Below the pieces are notes generated by a model. It had not been told where the DNA came from and made no database searches. It worked only from the letters and a program-made list of their open reading frames with translations. A DNA stretch of 64,000 nt from Luscinia megarhynchos (lineage: Eukaryota; Chordata; Aves; Passeriformes; Turdidae), in assembly GCA_034336665.1 (NCBI GenBank), contig JAPFBE010000002.1, positions 11,448,906 to 11,512,905 of the forward strand, written 5' to 3'. Positions 39,368 through 49,919 of this stretch are shown here, piece by piece. How positions within the stretch are numbered: position 1 is the stretch's first letter; the number at the start of each line of letters is the position of its first letter. A program made the translations under genes and the position numbers.

Positions 39368-40970
39368 AGTCGTGAATGACTGTTTGAGATTGCTTAAAAA
39401 AACTTTGGCAAGGGTATGAGCAAAAATCAGATTTAATATTAAGAAACACACCATGACAAGTTTATGGGCAAGATTCACTCTACTACTGCAGGGACAGCTA
39501 AGGCACAGCAAGGGAAAGGAAGCAACAATGAAAAAAACAATCAAAATCCAGGTAATCAAAGTAGAAATGAACTGAGAGCTACCTAGGGATGTGTGTGTGT
39601 GTGACTTGTACCAACAACAAAAGGACAGTCAGGGCAAGGATATAAAGGAACATGGTCCAAAAGTTTAACAACACTCAAACTTAACACTACTTTAACCTAA
39701 AGTATACCTTATGCCTAGTAATTTAGCATAGGGAAAATACTTATATCCTACTTAACTTATAACTTAATTTATAATGTGACAATCTAAGAAAGGAATAAAA
39801 TTTAGCAGCATTTAACCTAATTTATAACTTCCAAGTTATGCTTAGCAACTTGTCAGAAGGACACTTAGCTTAGCTAATAACTTAGGTCTAACAACTTAGC
39901 AAAAGAACAATTCTTAGTAGCATTAAAGGAAGCTTATAACTATAACTTAACCTTACTTACAGGCCTGGATGCATGGATATCTGAGGTATTTAATGCAGCA
40001 GCTTGGAAAAAACCAGAGACCACGGCTTTTTCTAGCAGAATCCATCATTATACACATACCTGAGTATTTATATGTTTCTACTATGGGAGAGTTTTGGGAA
40101 GGTGCAGAAGGAAAGACAAAACAGCCACACCACCAAGTGCCTGGAGCAGATGTTTCTGCCCTTATCAGTCATTCACTCAAACATGGCACCTCCCAGCATT
40201 CTGGATGGTAAAGGAAAAACATTCACACAGGGTGTCTATGGCTGGAGTCAATCCTTTGGTGTGCACTTTTCCCAAGAGAATGGAGACTTTATCAAAGTCG
40301 AGATAAATGTAACAGGCTGCTGCTTCTACACTTAAGCATTGAAGATAGCAGTATTTCTCTGATTTGCAATAGCATATGTGCAGGGACATGCATTGAGACA
40401 GAAACAGCCAGTACAAGCAAGGTACCTTTGAAAAATTCATTTTAGAGGTCAGTGAAATACCCATTTTGGATGCTTTTGCATCTCCCAACAGGTGAAGGAT
40501 TTGGCCCTGAGGGGTGAGGTATCAGCTCAGGAATCGTATTTTTGGCAATCCTCCAGGTATAGCAAACCTGAGAGTTTGCTGGCTAAGAGGGGTTCCCCTC
40601 AGAGGGAAGTTGCTGGTCACAGCTTGCTGCAGGCCAGGAGAGCTCAATGAGTCTCATTTTGGACCACTGTTTATGGGGTCACAAGAGGGTGGGCTTTGGT
40701 CATCACAATGTTTCATCCTGTCCATAGTTTGGGTCAGCACTTTCTTTGAAGGTATGACAACAGCAATGTTATGCCATTCAGGCAAGAGGAATATTTTCCA
40801 AGGCTGGTCATAAAACAGCAGCTTGTTAGCAGTTCCTGGGAGCAGATAGTGTTTTTGATCAGCTCAGAAAGAGCTGAGCCCAGGTGCTGTTTTCAAGGCC
40901 AAGGCCTAATGAGCATTTCTTGGATCACACTGCAGCCTGGAAAGGAGCAGGGGGGGAGTGTATCACTGCA
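39368..40970. mobile_element. 1.6-kb LTR-like insertion inside CR1 copy 1
   Basis: This block is unrelated to CR1 and splits it exactly, with a perfect 5-bp duplication (ATTGG) on both sides. The ends are AGTCGTGA on the left and TCACTGCA on the right; the reverse complement of the right end is TGCAGTGA, so they are imperfect inverted repeats (5 of 8). The size, 5-bp duplication and lack of coding sequence suggest a solo LTR of an endogenous retrovirus whose left TG has mutated. The family and orientation are not recognised. The interior includes a stretch rich in AACTTA/CTTA motifs (39665-39962). ORFs inside it have no retroviral similarity that I can see. Confidence 0.65.
39665..39962. repeat. 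Degenerate AACTTA/CTTAAC-motif-rich stretch
   Basis: About 300 bases are crowded with short variants of AACTTA, TTAACC, CTTATAAC and CTTAGC without a fixed period. It looks like an old, diverged tandem array inside the 39368-40970 insertion. Confidence 0.55.
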
Positions 40971-41164
40971 ATTGGTGACAGCCAACACAGTTTCACTAAG
41001 GACAAGTTATGACTGACAAGTGTGGTGGCCTTTGTTGAAGAGGTGACAGCATTAGTGTGTAAGGTAAGAAAAACTGACATTACCTACCTGGGCTTCTACA
41101 AAGCATTTGACACTGAACCTCATACCATCCTTGTCTGTAAACTGCAGGAGCATGGATTTGATGG
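40971..41164 (+). mobile_element. CR1 LINE copy 1, segment 2 of 3 (reverse transcriptase core)
   Basis: The CR1 match resumes directly at the duplicated ATTGG with GACAGCCAACACAGTTTCAC, equivalent to the CR1 motif DSQHGFTKGKS. It runs through a decayed stretch to YLGFYKAFDTEPH, the reverse-transcriptase block A region (usual form YLDFSKAFDTVPH), where the catalytic Asp side is degenerate. It ends HGFDG at the second insertion point. Frames are broken by stops. Confidence 0.9.
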
Positions 41165-43077
41165 TGTTATGGTTTGACACTGGCCAAATGCCAGGCACCC
41201 ATGACAGCTGCTCACCTTCCCCTGCTACAGCTGGGCAGAGGAGAGAAAAGAAGAAATTAAGGGTTCATGAGATAAGGACTAGGAGAAAACACTCCAAGGG
41301 CAAAATAGGCTCAACTTAGACATGCAAAGAGTTTATTACTAAGAAAATCAGAGGGGGATAATGAAAAGTAAAATAAGCCCTTAAAAAAACCCTTTTCTTT
41401 CCCACAACCCCTCCCCCTTTCCCACAAACAGGGCGGGGAGATGGGGCCAGATGGGGTTCTGGTCAGTTCATCATCCGAGGTTTTCTTCCACTGCTCCTGG
41501 AGAATAGTCCTTCCCCTGTGAGACTATGAGGTCTCTTCCACTGGAGACAGTTCTCTGTGAACTTCTCCATCATGCTTCCACTCTCAGGAGCAGCAGTCCT
41601 CCCAAAACTGCTGCAATGGGCACAAAGTCCTCCCAAAACTGCTGTGATGTGGGTCACTCTTCCAGGGGTGCAGTGCTCCAAGGGCAGGCTGCTCCAGCCT
41701 GGAAGCAGGGCCCCTCTCTCCACTGGGTCTCCCACTGGATCACAGACTCCTCCAGGCATCACCTGCTCCAGTGTGGGCACCTCCTTCATGGGCTGTGGGT
41801 GGATCTCTGCATCCCCCCACGGGCTGTGGGTGGATCTCTGCATCCCCCATGGATCCCCACGGGCTGTGGGTGGGTCTCTGCATCCCCCGTGGATCCCATG
41901 GGCTGTGGGTGGATCTCTGCATCCCCCATGGATCCCATGGGCTGTGGGTGGATCTCTGCATCCCCCATGGATCCCCATGGGCTGTGGGTGGATCTCTGCA
42001 TTCCCCATGGATCCCCATGGGCTGTGGGTGGATCTCTGTATCCCCCTGGATCCCATGGGCTGTGGGTGGATCTCTGCATCCCCCATGGATCCCCATGGGC
42101 TGTGGGTGGATCTCTGCATCCCCCATGGATCCCCCATGGGCTGTGGGTGGATCTCTGCATCCCCCATGGGCTGTGGGTGGATCTCTGCATCCCCCGTGGA
42201 TCCCATGGCTGTGGGTGGATCTCTGCATCCCCGTGGATCCCCCACGGGCTGTGGGTGGATCTCTGCATCCCCCATGGATCCCCATGGGCTGTGGGTGGAT
42301 CTCTGCATCCCCATGGATGCCATGGGCTGTGGGTGGATCTCTGCATCCCCCGTGGATCCCATGGCTGTGGGTGGATCTCTGCATCCCCCGTGGATCCCCA
42401 CGGGCTGTGGCTGGATCTCTGCATCCCCCATGGATCCCCATGGGCTGTGGGTGGATCTCTGCATCCCCCATGGATGCCATGGGCTGTGGGTGGGTCTCTG
42501 CATCCCCCATGGATGCCATGGGCTGTGGGTGGGTCTCTGCATCCCCCATGGATGCCATGGGCTGTGGGTGGATCTCTGCATCCCCCGTGGATCCCATGGG
42601 CTGTGGGTGGGTCTCTGCATCCCCCATGGGCTGTGGGTGGATCTCTGCATCCCCCATGGATCCCCATGGGCTGTGGGTGGTTCCCCATGGGTGCAGGGCA
42701 CAGCTGCTTCACCATGGTCTCACCACAGCCTGCAGAAGAATCTCAGCTCTGGCACCTGGAGCACCTCCTGCCCCTCCTTCTCCACTGACCTTGGTGTCTC
42801 CATGTTGTTTCCCTCACATGTTCTCACCTCCTCCTCTTCTCTAGGTGGAATTAAAGCTGCATCTCCCTTTGTTTTGATTTTCCTCTTAAATACGTTATCA
42901 CAGAGGCATTACCATCATCTCTAACTGCCCCAGTTTTGGCCAGCAGCATGTCCATCCTCAGAGCCACCAGGGATTGGCTCTGCTGGACATGGTGGAAGCT
43001 TCCAGCAGCTTCCCACAGGAGCCAGCTCTGTGATCCCTACCCTGCTGCTAAAAACTGTGCTGTGCAAAACCAATACA
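41165..43077 (+). mobile_element. Solo endogenous-retrovirus LTR (1,913 bp) enlarged by a minisatellite
   Basis: It starts TGTTATGGTTTGACACTGGC and ends GTGCAAAACCAATACA, giving TG...CA ends, and is flanked by a perfect 5-bp duplication GATGG (41160-41164 and 43078-43082). The CR1 host sequence is contiguous when one GATGG and the insert are discounted. Landmarks I recall from a songbird LTR type include a GAGATAAGGAC segment, a GGTCAGTTCATCATC segment near 41461, a C-rich U3, a CTGACCTTGGTGTCTCCATGT stretch, and TTATCACAGAGGC near 42897. No gag, pol or env is present. About 890 bp of its length is the tandem array at 41791-42680. A 5-bp duplication is compatible with class III (ERVL-like) elements, but class is not decided. 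Confidence 0.88.
41791..42680 (+). repeat. 24-copy ~39-bp minisatellite inside the solo LTR
   Basis: GGCTGTGGGTGGATCTCTGC-type unit starts were counted at 41791, 41822, 41862, 41901, 41940, 41980, 42020, 42058, 42098, 42139, 42169, 42207, 42247, 42287, 42325, 42363, 42403, 42443, 42482, 42521, 42560, 42599, 42629 and 42669. Most units are 38-41 bp. Three short units of 30-31 bp (first, tenth and twenty-second) lack the GGATCCCC block. The second half is CATCCCCCATGGATCCCCAT with point variants. The last copy breaks off at the join to unique LTR sequence. The unit contains no stop codon in any frame, giving spurious ORFs of 305-455 codons in all six frames. Confidence 0.97.
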
Positions 43078-43922
43078 GATGGATGGACCATAAGTGTAGG
43101 AGTTGTCTGGATGGCTGTGCTCAAAGGGTTGTGGTAAATGGCTCCAGGCTGGTGTCAAGTGGCATTCCTCAAGGTTTTATGTGGAGACCAGTGCAGTGTA
43201 ATGTCTTGGTCAGCAGTGCAGACAGTAGGAATGAATATACCTGGCAGCAAGTTTGTTGATGACCCCAGGCTGTGTGGTGCAGTTGACACACTGGAGGGAA
43301 GGGATGCCATCCAGAGGGACCTTGACAAGCCTGAAAGGTGGGCCCATGCAAAACCTCATGAAGTTCCAACAAGACCAAGTACAATATTGTCCACTTGGGT
43401 TGGGGGCAATCCCATGCACAAAGACAGGCTGGGCAAAGAATGGTTTTAGAGCAGGCCTGAGGAAAAGGACTTGTGCTTGTTGGGGGATAAGAAGCTCAAC
43501 ATGAGGCAGCAATGTGCACTCGCAGCCCAGAAAACCAGCTGGAAGCCCCAGCTCCTATGGATTCTACTCCACTTTTATGGATTCTACCTGGAGTACCACA
43601 TTCAGCTCTCAGGTCCCTAACACAAGCATATGGTCCTGTGGAGCAAGATGAGCCATGAAAATGATCAGAGGGCTGAAGCACCTTTCCTGTGAAGACCAGG
43701 CTGGGTGATTTGGGATTACTCAGATATGAGGAGACCTTGTTGCAGCCTTTCAGTACCTAAAAGGGACCTACAAGAGAGCTGTAATCTCTTCTTCTACACC
43801 TAGAGGATGGGGCATTGAGCAACCTGGTCTAGTGAAAGGTATCCCTCCCCATGGCAGGCAGGTTGGAACTGGATGAATGTTAAGGTCCTTTGGTCCTTTC
43901 CAACCAAAACCATTCTATGATA
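43078..43922 (+). mobile_element. CR1 LINE copy 1, segment 3 of 3 (rest of reverse transcriptase and 3' UTR end)
   Basis: The segment begins with the second GATGG and resumes the CR1 match. Frameshifted pieces encode DGCAQRVVVNG and a SGIPQG-like block (usual GVPQGS), then KFVDDPRLCGAVDTLEGRDAIQRDLD (usual FADDTKL), with catalytic motifs altered. It then jumps to 3'-terminal sequence. CTGAAGCACCTTTCCTGTGA at 43673 is followed by the conserved tail GGTCCTTTCCAACCAAAACCATTCTATGATATGA, the standard CR1 3' terminus, ending about 43922. Internal deletions and many stops mark it as dead. Confidence 0.9.
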
Positions 43923-46900
43923 TGAGTAATTACGTAGATGTAGGTAGATTAGGTAGCTCCACCCAACCCTATGTGAAAGATTGATGGGAAAGTGTTGTTG
44001 TGGGTATGTGTGCAAGTTTCACACTGCTATGGTACACCAGTTTAAATTCATACCTTGGATTATACAAAACACATTTATCTTGCACATTTTGGGGAGTTGA
44101 AAATAATTATCAGTGATACTGTCAACTATGGTAATCATCTTGTTCTGGTGAGCAGTCTTGAATGCAGTAATGTTAAAACACTATGGTAAAAGCTTTTGTA
44201 CAAGGCTTGATGCATCTACAGGCTTATAACCTGTAAATTTGCAGGGGTTTAGAAAGGACAAGTACTTTTACAGGTGACCAAGCATTTCAGGTAATAGTAG
44301 AAAGCATTCAGATGAAAATAAGTAACATAAAGGCAAAAGCTGCTTGTTGGCTGAGGTTAAGTTAGGGATGTGAACCTCTGTGTTCTGGGGCAAAAGATAT
44401 CTTAAACTGGTTGAAGGAGAGGAGAAACTCTGTAGTTCAGCATCACGTAGCAGCAAGGCATGGACTTTCTTAAGCATTTCTCTAAAGTGCATATAAATCT
44501 GGACTTGATTCCCATGCAGATCAAGGCAGGCTACTTCTCTGCTGCATGCCAAATGTTTCTCTGCCCCTGTGTGGAACCTCCTAACAGCATGCATATCTGT
44601 GTTTTATTGCATTCAATGTTTTCTAGTCTAATTATAGTTTCATTGCTTCCCAAATAAGTCTGGCTCTGCTACTCATTCTGATTCACCACTGTAAACTTAA
44701 TTATTTGATGTTCTCAGTAAACAGACACTCTGGGAGACAACTGGTGATTGTTTTAAAAGAAAGCACTGCAGGATTTCAAGCTATCAACATTATTTCTATG
44801 GAATATGATTGTGTCATCCTTCATCCCAATTTCATACCTAAAGCTACTTGAAAAAATACAGTCAATCCCCCTATACCCAAAATTCATGTTCGTAACTGCT
44901 GCAAGTTTTAAATATCCAGCATGTATCTTCAAAATTTTCCAGCGTAAAACAATTTGTGTGTATTCTTCATCACAAAGCAGTCTGTTGTACATATTTATCA
45001 CAATAGCATCTTTGACAGCAAAGTGGCCCACGTATTATTTGATGGCTAGTGTAAAAGTAACTATTTTGTTTAATTTATAGTCCTAGAATCTTTGAGCATG
45101 CCATTAAGGTTTGTCCATATGCTTATTAATGTAAAAAGGCAAGACAGGCAATTTGCCATGTTTACAAATTGCTCTGACTACCACAATGTGCCAAGGATCT
45201 GCAAAAGGGTTAAAGAAGTGCTGTTGTGCTTTTTTCTTCTGTGGAATATCTTATATTTATTATAAGTATTAGCAGGTTTCCGTGGTTAGGGAGCTGTTCG
45301 TGGCCACTGTCTAGCCTGGAGCTAATTCTATGGATGTTACCATGGGCACTGATGGAAGAAAATTCATATTGAATGAGAGAGAATCATGGAAAAAAGGCAG
45401 GAGGCAGAAAAGGAGTGACAGTTATAATTGTGTTAGAGGTCAGGGAGGTCTTATAACTGTGGAAAAGCTGTGAAGCTGTATTGGAATCATATAGTACAGA
45501 AATATTCAGTGTGTGTATGCTGCAGCTAAGGAAAGTATGAGGAAATAATGATTCCAGCCCAAGAGCAGCACCATGCTGTTGTCCTAATCACCAAGGAGCT
45601 GAGACTCTTAAGCTCACAGAATGAAAAGCTCTTAAGCTAGAATGAAAAAAAACCACTAGAGTTTGTAATACAGAGTGAATGTGTATCCCTAATTCTCTCC
45701 TTTAGGAATATGCTGTCCATATATACAATCACATTTAAGTGAAGCATGGAGCATGTCATCTTGGAAGCATTACAACACCCAGGCAGCTTCATTGATGTGA
45801 GCAGCTGACTTGGCTGAGGTATGAACTGCACATTTGAGAAATAAGGTTAAAAAAATCCCCAAACACTCCTTCCCCCCAAACCAAACAAAAACCCAACAAA
45901 CCCCTCCCCCCCAAATCCATATTCTTGCACATTGATTTGATGCTGATCCTGCTGTGCGTTTTTGATTTCCCAATATAATTTAAATCACACAGAGTTCTGC
46001 TATTATTTGGGATATAAGGCATTGAGTCCTTATGACACTGGACCTTGGCAATTCCCTTGGGCACCAGGGATCCTCCTGGGACTGAGTGTTATTGAGAGGA
46101 TTAAGGCCACTGAATAGAATTTCTGATGTGTCCATTTTCCTGGTTAAAGCTTCACGTCAGCAAGTTTTAGTTCCAAACTGCCCTGCCTCCCATAGGCAGG
46201 ATCCCTTGTGCCTTCAGCTGTTCTCATCCTTGTTTCCTGACTCGTTTTTTGAGGTGTCAGGAATGAGAGTTACTGTGAATTGTTCCCTCTTGAGCACCTG
46301 TGAGTTGAGTTGCTCTGAAGAACATGAACTATCCAGTGAAGAATGCTGGAAGCACCTGCCAGTGTGGGTGGTGTACATGAGGAAAAGCTGACATGAAATC
46401 CAGAGACTATATGTTGGGAAGAGTTTGAAAATTGTGTTCTGTGGGGGAGAGGTGGCAGATGGCCATCCTTCACCCTCATGAATTCTCAGTCTTCAAACAC
46501 CTTCCTTTTGTTCACAATGAAGAAACCTGAGGGGTGTCCTGACTCCTATTTTCCTTCTGAGCACCTTGTTGTGTAAATCAAGTTGTGAGCACTTGGGCAC
46601 TTGACTCTGTCTCCTACATTTTCATGAGTGGCAGCTGACCTACTGCCTGAAGAAAGACTGAGGCATTTCATAATTATAATTAAAATATTGTAATATAAAT
46701 ACAATATAAATACAATCATAATTAATTTATTTTCAATGGTCTGAAAAATAACTTAGTGAGACTCAAAGCTGTAGTTTTCCAAGATCTTTCTGGATATGAC
46801 AAAATTATTTCCCCAGCTTTTCAGTGTGTCTTTGCTACAAAAGGAATCCCAAGTCTGCTTTAATAAGTATTGTTTTAATTTGCTAGTTTAAGGTTATAAT

Positions 46901-49900
46901 ATGAAATCTCAATAACTTTTGCACACTTCAGTGTCGCATCTTTTTTGTTTATTTCTTTTCTCTCTTGATAAGAGGTATTTTTGACATGCTGCCCCTCTTA
47001 TTGAATTTCCAGTAGTAGGAACTAATCAGTATGGACGAATGCAATGTTTTCCTGATGAAATCAAGTCACAGATTTTTCTCTAATTTATTGTGAGAAAAAG
47101 AAAGGGGAGAAAAGATTTCTAGTTCTTCTAGTTGGAAACTTTATAGTGGCATTCTAATGGGACAAAGGAAATCAAACTAACATTTGTGTTTACTTTTCTT
47201 GTCTGAGTTTTTTCAAGAAATAATCTGATTTAGAAATCTTTTCTGTTCAAGTATCATTCTGTCTGCACGTTGGGGCAACAGATGCATTTTCTGCTACATT
47301 TTAGTCTAAGGGAAATTGGGGCAAGTGAACAATTTTGCCTTGAGAGGTATGAAGTGCCACTGTAACAAGTCTCAGAGCTGTAAGATGGGGTAGTTATTGT
47401 CAAGGTTGTTTTCAGAACAACAGACTTCTCATGTGAAGTGTTTTTCTTTGGTTTACTGATTTTACTTCACTTTTTCTTGCTTTATTGCCTCTTGTTTTTC
47501 CTGTCGTATATGCTCACTGTATAAAAATGAGTCTTGAGATCAAGCTGTGGTCCTCAAGTCACAAAAACATGTGGAAGGAGAAAAGAGCCCAGATGTATGT
47601 CTGAGTGCATGTGCAAGAAGTGAGAAAGTGACATTGTTAGGATTTCTTTTCAGACCAAGACACCTATCTGCAGAGCAGCACTTTGCCCCAACTCCACATT
47701 AAGGTTGGAGATTAGACCTGGGGATTTCCAACTTACAGTGGGAAGCAATAACTGTAAACATGTAATATGCCCTGAATTTTATATGTTTTCAGAAGAAGTA
47801 GGCTGCTGGGGTGGAGGCTGCTTCTTCCAGCTCCCACAAGGGAACTTCCCTCTCTACTTAGCTGAGGCTCTGCAACTCACAATGGATAGAAAAACTTGCT
47901 GGGAAGACTTAAGGGGTGGGAAAAAAATTGTTATAAGCAAATTGCTTCATATGCAGCTTATAGAAACATCTTATAAAGGCCTCTGACCAGAGGGAAACAG
48001 AAGAACCTTCTTAAAGGATATGGTTTTAATCTAATTCATGTGCCAGTTGGTTTGACCATTGACAAGGAGGTGTGCCAGGCCCCTGGTGTCCCTTTCCCCT
48101 TAGGCATGTCACATCATTTCCACAATGTATTGTGGCTACTTGTCAGGTGGGGGAATAATGGGATCCTATATTGGAGCCTAGATGTTGGCCAATGTCACAC
48201 AAAACAACTGTCCTCAGACTGCACTGACTTTCTGATTAATGATTTCCCTATCCAGGCAATTTTCATGATTTACTTATTCATGATTTTGAAAACTACACTC
48301 CCAAAATTTTACACCGACCATGGCTGCTTTGAATATTTTTTTTCCTCATTCATTCACTTATTTAAGTGGGGCTTAAGCTTTAACAAGATTTAGGACTCAC
48401 TGACCCAAAGCAGTTTCCAGACCTTTGTTGCTAGAAATGTTAAATCTCTTATGTTGTGTTTCTTGTCTTGTTGTGTGCTGAAATATCCTTTAATATTTCC
48501 ATAGCTTTTAGGTCATAAAAGAATTCTTGGTATTGTAGTCATGGTAGGGATTACCTAGATACCTTTATGCTAAATTATTCTTTTTTCTATTTGGATTTAT
48601 TATGACCATAATTGTTTTAATGAGTCATGAATGTAATTTGCTTCTGGATCTGAGATTTCATTGTGTTCAACATTGGAGTGAATGGTGCCTACAAAAGATA
48701 CTGTATGTGCCTCTGGTGGTAAACAACTGGAAAATGTGTAGAGATGTTCTCTTAGTATTGGAAATACAAGTAAACATGTTTTATTTTTTTTTTCTTGATT
48801 CTGTAAGAGTAGAGCCATATGTTATCCATTTTCTGCCTCATACAAATTAATTAGAGCATGACAGTGTTTCCTGACTAACAGGACAAACACTCATTTAGGT
48901 TCTTATGTGGAAAAGTTTCTATCACTGTACAGATTTTTACATGGCAGCAATAGCAGTTGCTGCAGTGTGATCAATAGGAAAAGCTGCATTAAGAACAGCA
49001 ACTAATGCACAGGGCTAAACAGACCTAATTGAGCATTAGAGGTTTTGTAAACACACTTATCTGGTGGTGTACTTCTGTTGTTACTGGAATGAGCTGTGGT
49101 GTTGGGCTTTGTTGTTTGTTTGTTTGCTTGTGGTTTGTTTGTGGTTGTTTTGTTTGTTTGTTTTAAATTAGGAATCTTAATATGTTTGTCTCCTTTACTT
49201 TCTGTCCAGCACCTTCTAAAATATAGGTTGCTCCAAGGGCCAGCCCTGATATACAGACTGTCTATAGACCTGTGGATTCTGGATGTGGTTTAAAATGATT
49301 GCAGAATATTCCTTTCCTTTACTACCTGCCTTTTTTTGGAGTCTCGAGTCTTCTTGGGAAGAGAGGCTTTTGTCTGACTTTCATAAATGGAGATCAGCTG
49401 CAGTGGCCCCAGACCTGGCAGCACGAAGATGTTCTCAATTGTTGTGGACTAATATTGTTTGCTTTGCAAAAGCCATGCTGCAGAAGCTGCTTTGTGCTAC
49501 CCTTTTATGGAAGGTAGTGACACATGGTGCATTTTCAGAAAATGTGGTGTATTTTGTTGTACTTTTTGTTGTCGTATTTTCTTTCCATAACACTACCCAG
49601 TAGTTTGGCCTGGGACAATAGCCTTGGGAAAATGACTTTATTTTCCTTTTACAGTAACAAAATTTTCTTTTTAAGTGTCTCTGTGAAATATTTTGTTTGT
49701 GTTTTTATAGTTTTATCTGTGGGATGGTATGCTGCTGCTCCCTGTACTGTGAGCCAGCATAGGTGGTGCTAACAGCTTCTAGTTCCACAGCACAGTGTTC
49801 CATGGAAATGGCCTCAAGTTGCACCACATCTGGGTCCAAGATGAATTATGGTGGGTCCAACATATGTGGTTAATACTTGAGCATCACTTCATCCGAGGTC

Positions 49901-49915
49901 AAGACTGCTTGATTC
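43923..49915. other. 6-kb intergenic DNA, no gene seen
   Basis: AT-rich spacer between the two CR1 copies. It includes an AT-only patch with short ATAAATACAAT duplications near 46670-46735 and pyrimidine/C-rich bits near 45868-45913. A (TTTG)-rich run lies at about 49110-49165. ORFs are short and unrecognised. Confidence 0.55.
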
Positions 49916-49919
49916 CTTA

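Noticed and set aside
41463..42924. Long ORFs of 305-455 codons on both strands encoding repetitive proteins
   Set aside because: They are the same stop-free minisatellite read in six frames. No frame is privileged, and the array sits inside a solo LTR.
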